In this document: piece after piece, positions 46,701 to 54,112 of the stretch | Numbering within the stretch: position 1 is the stretch's first letter | How the letters are laid out: the number at the start of each line of letters is the position of its first letter | NCBI GenBank assembly: GCA_045634365.1 | Contig: JAZRAC010000067.1 | Span: 18,334 to 82,333, forward strand | Source of the DNA: HGM04593 sp045634365 | Lineage (GTDB): Bacteria; Bacteroidota; Bacteroidia; Bacteroidales; Bacteroidaceae | DNA: 64,000 bases | Direction of reading: 5' to 3' | The notes under the pieces: generated by a model | The model's input: the letters and a program-made list of their open reading frames with translations, nothing else | Told to the model about the DNA's origin: nothing | Database searches by the model: none | Made by a program: the position numbers and the translations under genes

Positions 46701-48203
46701 CTTCAAGAGCTTTACAAAGAGGGTGCTTTTCGACTCCTGTACATCGGTCGAAAATTCACCAACCTGATAGCTTTGCCCTGCGTAGGTAAACTCATAGGCT
46801 ACGGCGAGTACTTCATCGGCACGCAGTGCGGTTTTAAGTGAAATAAATCCAAGATTCTTGTTGAGCGTATATTCCGACGATGAGAGCAATCGGGCATTGG
46901 ATAACTTTTCGTAGTCTTTTCCACCGTAGATATTGTTGTTCCCGTTGAGAATGATGTTCACTTGGTCAATGTCGCGGATGCTTGCGTAGGTGGTGTTGAG
47001 CTCGCTGTAAAGGCTGTTGGCATTATTCTCGGGCAGGGGAGTGGCTCCTGTTCCTGTCCAATTGGGGTTGCCTATGTGGTCGCGCTCGGCAAGGTCGGAG
47101 AAGGCTACAAGGTTGCGGGGGTTGGTGTAGGAACCGCTTTTGTTGGTTACCCACACCTCTATGCGGTTGATGGTCACTCCCGATAGAATGGAGGGGAGTT
47201 GCGACATTGAGCGGTCGTAATTGTCGCGGAAGTAGTGGGCGAGGAAGAAGTGTCGGTTCTCGTCGTAGTCGGTAATCTCAATTTCGAATGTGTTGAGCTG
47301 TGTGCCGCCTTTCGAGCTTACGACGGTGCTGTTCGACGTTTTTTGCGACACTACCGTTTGCAGGAACAGCTTGCCAAACTGCATATCTGCTCTAATACCG
47401 AACAGTGAGGTTGCTCCCTTTATAAGGCTTGAATTTGTGGGGAAGGTTACGTTACCGGCCTCCAACAGTTTTATTACCTCGTCCTCTTTTCCTTCGTATT
47501 TAAGATTTATTTTCTTTGCGTCGTAGCTGAATGTGGCCTCGGTGTTGTAGTTGAAGTCCATATTCATCTTGTCGCCAACCGAGCCTCTTACATTCAGGTT
47601 TATCTTCTCGTCAAAATCGAAGCTGTTGGTCTTGCGGTTGCGCTCGGTGAGTGAGGGATTGTCAATCTCCTGCATCGAGAATCCCATTTTAATTTCGGCG
47701 TTACCCTGTGTCTTAATCCTTATTCCTCCCGGGCCGAATATCTTTTCGGCAGGGCCAAGGTCGAAGTGCATATCCGTAAAGTCGAACTTGCTCTTGCCCT
47801 TTGCTTCGGCCCACTCCTTGTCTATCTTTTCCCTGTAATAGTTCTGCATCGATTGGCTTGCGAGCCATTTGCTGTATTCGTCGCGGTTCAGCAGTATGGG
47901 GGTGGTGAGCAATTTTCCCTTGCCCAAGCGTGTGGCTATGGAGTATGTACCATCCTTTTCGTTGAATATTGTGTCGGTTTTTATGTTTGCGGGGGTGCGC
48001 AAGTCCATCGGGTGCTTTTTTGTCTCTTCGAGATTTTGCGGAATAATCTGTGAGATTGGGTAGATGGGCTTTATGGTGTCTTTTGCCGCCTTGCTTTGTG
48101 CCTTGCTGCTTTTGCGCGATGAACGTGTGTCGCCACTCTGTGCAACCATCGGCTCGAAGGCTGTGCAGAGTATAATGAACAGTAGTATCGCGTGTTTTAT
48201 CAT
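40785..48203 (-). CDS. sprA: T9SS outer membrane translocon SprA (Sov)
   Basis: Very large outer-membrane barrel that forms the protein-conducting channel of the type IX secretion system. 2472 residues, in the normal range. A signal peptide (1-22, AFEPMVAQ) is followed by family-typical stretches: NLNVRGSVGDKMNMDFNYNT, LLEAGNVTFPTNSSLIKGA, FGIRADMQFGKLFLQTVVSQ, and a C-terminal half rich in alternating beta-strand sequence ending in FGLSMRFSLNK. It lies 15 bases downstream of ruvA, an arrangement seen in other Bacteroidota. Its likely clients include the two enzymes with T9SS tails at 1578-12212. No other T9SS genes are visible here. Confidence 0.95.
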   Translation of the reverse strand: MIKHAILLFIILCTAFEPMVAQSGDTRSSRKSSKAQSKAAKDTIKPIYPISQIIPQNLEETKKHPMDLRTPANIKTDTIFNEKDGTYSIATRLGKGKLLTTPILLNRDEYSKWLASQSMQNYYREKIDKEWAEAKGKSKFDFTDMHFDLGPAEKIFGPGGIRIKTQGNAEIKMGFSMQEIDNPSLTERNRKTNSFDFDEKINLNVRGSVGDKMNMDFNYNTEATFSYDAKKINLKYEGKEDEVIKLLEAGNVTFPTNSSLIKGATSLFGIRADMQFGKLFLQTVVSQKTSNSTVVSSKGGTQLNTFEIEITDYDENRHFFLAHYFRDNYDRSMSQLPSILSGVTINRIEVWVTNKSGSYTNPRNLVAFSDLAERDHIGNPNWTGTGATPLPENNANSLYSELNTTYASIRDIDQVNIILNGNNNIYGGKDYEKLSNARLLSSSEYTLNKNLGFISLKTALRADEVLAVAYEFTYAGQSYQVGEFSTDVQESKSTLFVKLLKPNSGSPDNNCWDLMMKNVYSLGARGVKSSDFKLDVYYASDSLGTNITYLPEASLKSSTLLQLMNLDRLDSNNSKANPNGIFDYIEGYTISSSTGQIFFPSVEPFGNYLKSKINNDIIAEKYIFQELYDSTKTVAKQIAEKDKFYIMGEYTGSSANVIHTGATNIPRGSVVVTAGGVTLTENSDYQVDYASGTVTILNQNIIDAGTNVQVSLESNTLFNMQRKTVLGLNWKYEFSKDFNFGGTFMSLTEKPLTTKVDMGSEPLNNKLWGFNLSWKKESQWLTNLIDRLPLISCTAPSSINFTAEFAKLDAGTSDEVQSGASYIDDFENTENGIDIKQPTAWILSSLPASMPYSELTNNVLTGYDRALISWYTIDPLFTRHGSSLTPAHIKSDVNQLSNHYVRDVYERELYPNKESTYGESSILSLFNVTYYPNERGPYNLDPDLDYDGKLSNPEKRWGGIMRHLTSSDFESANIQYIEFWMLDPFIYDETSNGGDLYFNLGEVSEDVLKDGKKFFENGLPANGNNYTYEETVWGRVPTINSLVYAFDNNNDSRTQQDVGLNGLSSFEEIAHPTYQNYLNAIQGRVRKEVYDSIAADPAGDKYHYFRGSDYDAAQKSIIERYKYFNNTEGNSPATAGETYSSAAKNTPDIEDTNQDFTMDEYENFYQYHISLRPEDMQVGKNYITDKRAVMSSLRNGAIETVNWYKFRIPVEDYEKRFGNIRDFTSIRFIRMYMTSFSKPITLRFATMELIRGDWRPYLQPIASKNNTSPTISGDFTMSAVNIEEHGDRKPVNYVLPPGISRVIDPSQPQLRQDNEQALSLQVNNLGSKESRAVYKKGNLDIRQYERIQLYVHAEAPENDLTNLEHNEMSVFIRLGSDYKSNYYEYEVPLQITPPGTYDIYSGASASSVWPESNIIDIPLTKLTSVKVNRNTLRNNATSGITNTTIYSEYDNSNPKNRISVVGNPTLGEVKVMMIGVRNNTASAKSAIVWVNEMRLLGFNNKSGWAAQGNLNVKLSDLGSLSAQGRIETAGFGGLEEKLASRRTDDYYRYTVTGTFDLGRFLPKAVKLSVPTYYSFTEEVTSPLYSPFDTDLLLDDVLDSYTGTLRDSIKHISETRSRIRNFSISNAKLNIASTTPMPYDPANFTFSFSYSKTENSGITIDWEDKLNWKASIAYNYSNPLKTIKPFEKIKSKSKWLKIFKEWGFNPMPQSISANTDLVRSYHELQRRDLNSVSGNNEIPLTFSQQFSWNRSMNIKWDPTTNLRANLSTGTNAEITEPFLPVNKDRFPNEYAIWKDSVKRSIKDFGRPLTYQQSFSASYNLPLNKIPIFEWMNADANYTASYNWARGNNYNGENLGNNISNKRNVTIKGNFNMEKLYNLIPYLEETNKRFASSKKKSRNTDKTKTKKAKAKKVKPFTKEVTLNIDSTTTLAHNLKSKKLEINARTKGGQKYKLKYKVIDENKILIKNRDSIPVKITIVPKIKEEGERSTFAKAMQYPTRALMMLRSVSINYTNAYAMNLPGFMPEAGDIFGQNRNNGYLAPGLDFAFGLTSDSYLQKAQQRNWLLKNEDVSAQATTTSGEDLQVRATLEPFKDLKIDLNASWTRNKSRTIQFMFEGMPYSESGGFSMTTISIGSSFDIGKAGNNYQSGTYDQFIENIETIRQRVESRYAGSVYPASSTLAGQPYNPENGAVNRYSADVLIPAFLSAYTGGDATSRSLDLFPNFMRMLPNWKIRYSGLSNLSFLKEYFKSVNIEHGYKSVYAVGSYSTFSTYMEYTNGIGFVNNSATNMPVPSSRYDISSVSINESFSPLIGIDVTTNGNLTIGAKFIKSRVLNLSLTAIQLVETHTEEIAFNVGYKIVNFKLLNKWLGNSGKKAKKKKGKDGESKSIGSDINLRADFSFKNNSSLCRSIDLGTTQATSGNKSFNYSFTADYAYSKNLTFSLYFDRQRTVPLISSSSYPTTTTDFGLSMRFSLNK

Positions 48204-48218
48204 TCTTGGCGGCTTTCT

Positions 48219-48812
48219 TTATAGTTCTTTGAGTGCCAATTTTATAATTTGCTCTATTGTGGCCGAGGGGTTGGCCTTTGCAAGGTTCTGCACCACTTTC
48301 GATGCTGCCGAACCGGGGAATCCGAGCATCACAAGTGCCGACACGGCTCCGTCTACAATATCGTTGTCGATTACTACGGCTGTTTGTGCTCCGCCGGTGC
48401 AAGCAACGCCTATGGACGATATTTTGTCTTTAAGGTCCACAATGAGGCGCTGTGCGGTTTTAAGCCCTATGCCCTTTACGCTTTTTATGGCTCGCTCGTT
48501 GCCGGTGGCAATAGCTTCGCATAGTTCGGCTATGGTGAATGCCGAGAGAATGGTGCGTGCGGTGTTGCCGCCTATTCCCGAAACGGATATCAGCAACAGG
48601 AATAGTTCACGCTCCTGCTTGTTGCTGAACCCGAACAGCAGATGCGCATCCTCGCGTATAGTTTCGTGGATATATAGCTTTGTCTCTTTTTTGCCTTGCA
48701 GGGCGCTGTATGTGTTTAGGGTGATGCTTGTTTCGTAGCCCACTCCGCCGCACTCTATTATTGCTGTTGCGGGTGTAAGTTCGGCAATTTCCCCTTTCAA
48801 ATATTCAATCAT
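48219..48812 (-). CDS. ruvA: Holliday junction branch migration protein RuvA
   Basis: DNA-binding subunit that loads RuvB helicase on Holliday junctions. 197 residues. N-terminal OB fold (MIEYLKGEIAELTPATAIIE), two helix-hairpin-helix motifs (LLISVSGIGGNTARTIL; SVKGIGLKTAQRLIVDLKDK) and the C-terminal RuvB-binding domain (AVSALVMLGFPGSAASKVVQ). sprA follows in the same orientation. Confidence 0.96.
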   Translation of the reverse strand: MIEYLKGEIAELTPATAIIECGGVGYETSITLNTYSALQGKKETKLYIHETIREDAHLLFGFSNKQERELFLLLISVSGIGGNTARTILSAFTIAELCEAIATGNERAIKSVKGIGLKTAQRLIVDLKDKISSIGVACTGGAQTAVVIDNDIVDGAVSALVMLGFPGSAASKVVQNLAKANPSATIEQIIKLALKEL

Positions 48813-48877
48813 AGCTTTTTTATCTTTTACTAAAAGTAAACGTGTTTTTCTCTCGGTTATTGTGTCTCCCTGTTTTT

Positions 48878-50536
48878 TTAACCATTATCGGGCGCGGAAC
48901 CTATTGTGAGCACCCTGTCGCAATATTTTATTACCGCGGGACGATGGGTGACGAATATAAGTGTCTTTCCTGTGTGGCTGCCTGTGAGGCGTTGCAGCAT
49001 CTCAATTTCGGTTGTCTCGTCGAGTGCCGATGTTGCCTCGTCGAATATGAGTATGCTTCCCGGGCGCAATATCGAGCGTGCAACGGCTATGCGCTGTGCC
49101 TGTCCCTCGCTCAATCCGCCACCCTGCTCCGATAATTCCGTGTCGATGCCTTGCGGAAGGTCGTTTACATAGTCGGCACAGGCAATGTGCAGTGCCTGTT
49201 GCATCATCTCCTCGGTTGCGTCGGGGTTGCCCATAAGCAGGTTTTCTCTTATGGTGCCGCTCACAAGGCTGTTGCCCTGTGGAATATATACGAAATTGCA
49301 ACGGGTGAGGGGCGAGGATTGCTGCCTCTCTTCCCCGTTGTATAACTCTATGCACCCTTTTTGTGGCGCGATAAGCGCGACGAGCAGTCGTATGAGCGTG
49401 GTTTTTCCGGCTCCGGTCTCTCCCACTATGGCTGTGCAGCTGTTAGGGGGAAAATCGTAATTGAATTTGTCGAATATGTGGCTCTCCTCGCTGCCATATT
49501 TAAAACAAACTCTGCTCAATTTTACTCCTGCCGTGCCTGCCAGCATTTTACTCTCGCCCTGTTGCTCCTCGGGTATCTCTTCAAGCTCGCAAAGCCTTTC
49601 GGCGGCGGTGAACGATGATACTATGCTCGGAATAAAGCGGCTTAAATCCATTGTTGGGCGTTGAATGAGCCCCACAAGTTGCAAATAGGCCGAGAGGGTT
49701 CCGAATGTTACCGTTCCCTCGGCAAGCCCGTAAACTCCCCAAGTGAATGCCACCAAATATCCCGTTGCAAAGCCCAATTGCGTGAGGCTGTAAGCCCCCA
49801 ATGAGAATTTTGTGCGGTTGCGCACCTGTCCTTTCAACTGTTCTTGCAGAGCAGTGAGTTTCTCCTCGGTTGTGCTGTTCTTTTCGAGGGTTTTTATAAG
49901 TGCCTTATGTTGCAGGCTCTCTTGCAGCACCGATTGTATGCGGCTGTCGCTGTCGCGCACCTCGCGGTTGAGCTTGCGCATTCTCTTTATGTAGAAACGG
50001 CTGGCTCCCATTGCCACGGGCAGTGCCACAAGAACCGAAAAAGCCAATATGGGGCTCATTGTAAAGAGTATCGCAAACGATGCTATAAGCTGAACGCCCA
50101 CAACTATTGTGGCGGGTATTGTTTCGGTTATCAGTGTGGTGATGCTGTTTACATCACCTTCGAGGCGGTTAATAAGGTCGCCCGTGTGCCGTTTCTGCAA
50201 ATGCAGCCACTCGCCACGCAGCAGGCGGGCAAATATTTTCAGCCTCATTTTGTTGCGCACCTCAATGCCTATCACCGCGTGTATCCAACGGCTCACCGCA
50301 CGTGAACCAATTTCGGCAAGCATCAGCAGGCCTATGATGGCGCTTGCAAGGATGAGCGAGCCCTCTTGCTCGCCTGTGGCAATGTCGATGGCTCTTTTGC
50401 AGGCCATCACCCATAGCAGTTGGCAGGCAACATCGGCAAGCCCGATGATTGTGTTAAAAACCGCCTGCCCGCGTGCCCCTTTCGAGCTTTTCCAAAGCCA
50501 CAGCACCAATTCTCTTGTTGTAATAATCCTTATCAC
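48878..50536 (-). CDS. ABC exporter, fused membrane and ATPase domains
   Basis: About 552 residues from GTG 50536. The frame continues upstream to 50728, but minus-strand TACATTTG (50572-50565) sits ~28 bases before this GTG, and the upstream residues do not fit the family. TM domain ~20-305 with six helices; ATPase with Walker A VGETGAGKTTLIRL, signature LSEGQAQRIAVARS and Walker B ILIFDEATSALD. The signature reads LSEGQ instead of LSGGQ. A type I exporter half-transporter (lipid, peptide or drug); substrate unknown. It faces the transglutaminase-like gene head to head. Confidence 0.88.
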   Translation of the reverse strand: MIRIITTRELVLWLWKSSKGARGQAVFNTIIGLADVACQLLWVMACKRAIDIATGEQEGSLILASAIIGLLMLAEIGSRAVSRWIHAVIGIEVRNKMRLKIFARLLRGEWLHLQKRHTGDLINRLEGDVNSITTLITETIPATIVVGVQLIASFAILFTMSPILAFSVLVALPVAMGASRFYIKRMRKLNREVRDSDSRIQSVLQESLQHKALIKTLEKNSTTEEKLTALQEQLKGQVRNRTKFSLGAYSLTQLGFATGYLVAFTWGVYGLAEGTVTFGTLSAYLQLVGLIQRPTMDLSRFIPSIVSSFTAAERLCELEEIPEEQQGESKMLAGTAGVKLSRVCFKYGSEESHIFDKFNYDFPPNSCTAIVGETGAGKTTLIRLLVALIAPQKGCIELYNGEERQQSSPLTRCNFVYIPQGNSLVSGTIRENLLMGNPDATEEMMQQALHIACADYVNDLPQGIDTELSEQGGGLSEGQAQRIAVARSILRPGSILIFDEATSALDETTEIEMLQRLTGSHTGKTLIFVTHRPAVIKYCDRVLTIGSAPDNG

Positions 50537-50564
50537 GTTTGTTCCGTTGGTTGAAAATATTTCG

Positions 50565-50572
50565 CAAATGTA
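50565..50572 (-). promoter_or_regulatory. -7 box for the ABC exporter gene
   Basis: TACATTTG on the minus strand, a perfect TAnnTTTG, ~28 bases before GTG 50536. It decides the start chosen for that gene. Confidence 0.55.
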
Positions 50573-50662
50573 TAAAATATATATTAAAAATGCGCGCGCG
50601 ACGAGAAAAATAGCAAAGAACGAGGATGTTTTTCTTACTTTTACGCAAGATTTTATGTTTGT

Positions 50663-50694
50663 TTGATGAAATTTCCAAAAAACTCTTATTTTTG
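50663..50694 (+). promoter_or_regulatory. Promoter of the transglutaminase-like lipoprotein gene
   Basis: TTG (50663-50665), a 21-base spacer and TATTTTTG (50687-50694) lie 40 bases before ATG 50735. This excludes upstream in-frame starts. Confidence 0.6.
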
Positions 50695-50734
50695 CAGAAG
50701 CCTCAAATTTGTTAATCGTAAACCCCAAGATAGA

Positions 50735-53365
50735 ATGAGAACTGCCTGTTTTTTTATATTTTTATCAGCATTTATGCTCTTTGCCTCCTGTTCGAAAAAT
50801 GTGGAAAATCTCGATGGAAACAGCAAAATTGCAGCCGATTTTCGGGAACGTTGCAGTGCAATGGAGGGCGTTGTTCCACTTGCCTCATTTGTGAATAATC
50901 TGGATGGTGAGCGTTTGCAGGCGATGCAATTTCTGTATGCCTATATGCCGTTGCCCGATGTTGCCGATTATACTCCCGAGTTTTATTTGCAAAATGTGGA
51001 TTGTGCGTTGCGCGCCCGTGCCACAATGCCGTGGGGCAAGAGTGTACCCATTCGGGAATTTCTCCATTTTGTATTGCCCGTGAGGGTGAATAACGAAGAT
51101 ATGGATAGCAGCAGGGTGGTCTTCTTTAATGAATTGAAAGAGCGTGTGTGCAGCCTCTCGATGCGCGACGCAGTGCTCGAAGTGAACCATTGGTGCCACG
51201 AAAAGGTTACATACACCCCAAGCGACATACGCACAAGCTCCCCGTTGGCTACCGTGCGTACAGCCTATGGACGCTGTGGCGAGGAGTCGACCTTCACCGT
51301 TGCGGCTTTGCGTGCAGTGGGAATACCGGCGCGTCAGGTATATACTCCCCGTTGGGCTCACACCGACGATAATCACGCTTGGGTGGAAGCTTGGGTGGAT
51401 GGCAAGTGGCATTTTCTTGGAGCCTGCGAGCCCGAACCGCACCTCGACCTTGCTTGGTTCAACGCTCCCGCTTCACGCGGAATGCTTATGCACACAAAGG
51501 CATTCGGCAGCTACGATGGCCCAGAGGAGGTTGTTGGGCGCACTCCTTGTTACACAGAAATTAACGTAACGGCAAATTACGCTCCCACTGCTCCCGTAAC
51601 CGTGAGAGTGGTCGACGAGCAAGACAACCCCGTTTCTGCCGCCGTGGAGTATAAAATATACAATTATGCCGAATTTTTTACCGCTGCAACCATAATGAGC
51701 AACGCCGATGGTTATGCAACGCTCTCCACCGGCAAAGGTTCTCTGCTTGTGTGGGCTGCCAAAAATGGCAAGTTTGGCTTTGCTCCCTGCACGGCCGGCA
51801 GTAGCGATACAATCATTGTGAAATTGGATAAAAGCAGTGGTTACACCGCCGGCTTTTCGCTCGATATTATCCCGCCGCGTGAACGAAATACAGCCCCTGT
51901 GGTTACTCCCGATGAGGCTGCCGTTAATGCCCGCCGCCTTGCCGTGGAGGATTCCATCCGCAATGCCTATGTGGGCACGTTCATCAGTGACGAGCGCGCG
52001 GCAACCGTTGCTCGTATGGCCGGAGCAGACGAGAATGTAGTCGTTCCCTTGTTTAAAAAATCGCGAGGAAACTATGTTGCTATTGCTCAATTCCTTGTGG
52101 GGCTCGAAGAGGGTGAACAGGAACGTGCATTAGCCCTGCTCACTGCCGTTGCCGACAAGGATTTGCGCGATGCGAATATAGAAGTTCTGCGCGACCATTT
52201 GACAAATACTCCTTTGGTGGATACAGAAGAATATATTTATAATAATTATCTGCTGAATCCGCGCGTTGCCAACGAGAAACTCACCCCCTATAAAGGCTTC
52301 TTTGCAACCTGCTTTTCTCCCGATGAAATGGTGCTTTTTGCCAAGGAACCACAGCGGTGGGTGGAGTGGTGCCGCAAGAATATTATGCTGAACGAGGCGT
52401 GGAACCCTCTCTCTCTCTGTATGTCGCCACGAGGCGTATGGGAAATGCGTTTGTGCGATTCACATTCTCGCAACATATTCTTTGTGTCGGGAGCACGCAG
52501 TATGGGTATTCCGGCACGTATAGACGCCGTTACCGGAAAAACACAATATTATGGCGGTACCGGCGAGTGGGTGGATGTTGTATTCGATACTGCCGATGAT
52601 ACTATGACTCCCAAAGGGCTGTTGAAGGCACTCTTCACCCCCACGACCTATATAGATAATCCCCGATATTACTCCCATTTTACACTATCGAAGATTGTCG
52701 ATGGCCGCTTGCAGTTGCAGAATTACGCCGAGAACGATACTTGGCAATCTTTGTTGCGCCGTGGCACTCCGCTCGATGTTGGCGACTATCTGTTGGTGAC
52801 GGGAACCCGTATGGCCGATGGCAGCGTGCTTGCCAACCTCTCCTTCTTTTCGGTGGGCGAGGGCGACAGCCGTCTCTTGCAATATGTGCAGCGTGAGAGT
52901 GCCGAGGAGTTACAGGTGATAGGCAATTTTAACAGCGAGAATATTTTTTACGACATTGAGGAGGCGCGGCAACGCTCGTTGCTCTCGGCAACAGGGCGCG
53001 GCTATTATATAATAGCGATTGTGGCACCCGGCAGTGAGCCTGTGAACCACTTTTTGCGCGACCTTGCACCCTACAAAAATGAATTTGAGGAGTGGGGGCA
53101 GAAGATTGTGCTTCTCTTCCGCAACAGCGACGATGCGGCACGCTTTGTAAATGATTTTCCTGCACTGCCATCGACCATTGTGTGGGGTACCGATGTTAAC
53201 GATAAAATATACGAAGAAATTGTTTCCAATATGAAACTTGTGCGCCCCAATGCCCCTGTAATACTCGTTGCCGATACATTTAACCGCGTGGTCTATCTGT
53301 CGCAAGGCTATTCGATAGGGCTCGGTGAACGGCTGGTAAAGGTAGTGAAAATGCTGTCGGAGTAG
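50735..53365 (+). CDS. Large lipoprotein with transglutaminase-like domain
   Basis: 876 residues. The signal peptide ends in lipobox FASC. The transglutaminase-like core has C181 in YGRCGEESTF, VGIPARQVYTPRW, and H214 in DDNHAWVEAW; an acidic partner is likely in GACEPEP (~232). A second, degenerate core near 565-620 (LCDSHSRNIFFVSGARSMGIPARID, cut here: C574 then SMGIPARI) suggests internal duplication. A Greek-key or prealbumin-like module (~300-380) lies between, and the C-terminal ~130 residues look thioredoxin-like without a CxxC. Such proteins may be proteases or amidases acting outside the cell. It meets cutC tail to tail with no gap. Confidence 0.82.
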   Translation: MRTACFFIFLSAFMLFASCSKNVENLDGNSKIAADFRERCSAMEGVVPLASFVNNLDGERLQAMQFLYAYMPLPDVADYTPEFYLQNVDCALRARATMPWGKSVPIREFLHFVLPVRVNNEDMDSSRVVFFNELKERVCSLSMRDAVLEVNHWCHEKVTYTPSDIRTSSPLATVRTAYGRCGEESTFTVAALRAVGIPARQVYTPRWAHTDDNHAWVEAWVDGKWHFLGACEPEPHLDLAWFNAPASRGMLMHTKAFGSYDGPEEVVGRTPCYTEINVTANYAPTAPVTVRVVDEQDNPVSAAVEYKIYNYAEFFTAATIMSNADGYATLSTGKGSLLVWAAKNGKFGFAPCTAGSSDTIIVKLDKSSGYTAGFSLDIIPPRERNTAPVVTPDEAAVNARRLAVEDSIRNAYVGTFISDERAATVARMAGADENVVVPLFKKSRGNYVAIAQFLVGLEEGEQERALALLTAVADKDLRDANIEVLRDHLTNTPLVDTEEYIYNNYLLNPRVANEKLTPYKGFFATCFSPDEMVLFAKEPQRWVEWCRKNIMLNEAWNPLSLCMSPRGVWEMRLCDSHSRNIFFVSGARSMGIPARIDAVTGKTQYYGGTGEWVDVVFDTADDTMTPKGLLKALFTPTTYIDNPRYYSHFTLSKIVDGRLQLQNYAENDTWQSLLRRGTPLDVGDYLLVTGTRMADGSVLANLSFFSVGEGDSRLLQYVQRESAEELQVIGNFNSENIFYDIEEARQRSLLSATGRGYYIIAIVAPGSEPVNHFLRDLAPYKNEFEEWGQKIVLLFRNSDDAARFVNDFPALPSTIVWGTDVNDKIYEEIVSNMKLVRPNAPVILVADTFNRVVYLSQGYSIGLGERLVKVVKMLSE

Positions 53366-54106
53366 TTATAAACAGCTTATGCCTGTCACAATTTTTCTCA
53401 CTTCCTCCTCGCAAGTTTCATTGTGTGAGTATTCGTCGTAGGTGCTGCTGCCCATACTCACCCCCTTGTGGCGGAAGAGCATTCTGCTATCTGCTTTCTT
53501 GCGTGCCGATGCGTGTATTTCGGCAGCTCCCGTGGCTTCTATTATTTTTGCGGCATTATTGCTGTTTACGCCACAGCCGGGCATTATTATTATACGCTCG
53601 TCGGCCTGTGTAATAAGCTCTTTCAGTAATTCTGTTCCCTCGGCGGCGGTGGGGGCCTGCCCCGAAGTTAGTATACGGTTGCAGCCGAGTGCGATAATAT
53701 CCTCCAATGCTCTCTGTGGCTCTTTGCATACGTCGAATGCCCTGTGGAAGGTTATACTCATTCCCTCGGCGGCGGTTATCAGGCAGTGGCATAGTGCAGT
53801 GTCTATATTGCCGTCTGCCGTCAGTGCTCCAATAACCACCCCGTCGGCACCAATGGCTTTGCAGATGCGTATATCCTCAATCATACATTCTGCCTCGTGG
53901 GTGTTGTATAGAAAATCGCCTCCTCTCGGGCGTATGAGCACATTCAGGGTAATTCCTTCTATTTTGCGGGCCTCGGCTATAATCCCTGCCGAGGGGGTAG
54001 TGCCGCCAATTTCGAGTGCCGAACATAGTTCCACTCTTGTTGCACCGCCGCGTTGTGCAGCAATAACACTGTCGATGCTCCCTGCGCAAATTTCGAGTAT
54101 TGCCAT
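53366..54106 (-). CDS. cutC: CutC family protein
   Basis: 246 residues, a TIM-barrel of the CutC family: LEICAGSIDSVIAAQRGGATRVELCSAL at the start (shown in part: GSIDSVIAAQRGGATRVELC), VLIRPRGGDFLY and ILTSGQAPTAAEG in the middle, and MPGCGVNSNNAAKI later. The family was first tied to copper tolerance, but that role is disputed. It starts 6 bases after the GH29 stop, so it is the second gene of that operon. Confidence 0.93.
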   Translation of the reverse strand: MAILEICAGSIDSVIAAQRGGATRVELCSALEIGGTTPSAGIIAEARKIEGITLNVLIRPRGGDFLYNTHEAECMIEDIRICKAIGADGVVIGALTADGNIDTALCHCLITAAEGMSITFHRAFDVCKEPQRALEDIIALGCNRILTSGQAPTAAEGTELLKELITQADERIIIMPGCGVNSNNAAKIIEATGAAEIHASARKKADSRMLFRHKGVSMGSSTYDEYSHNETCEEEVRKIVTGISCL

Positions 54107-54112
54107 CCTGTA

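Noticed and set aside
50537..50728. Extended N-terminus of the ABC exporter
   Set aside because: A -7 box lies inside this stretch, the residues do not resemble exporters, and it overlaps the promoter of the opposite gene.
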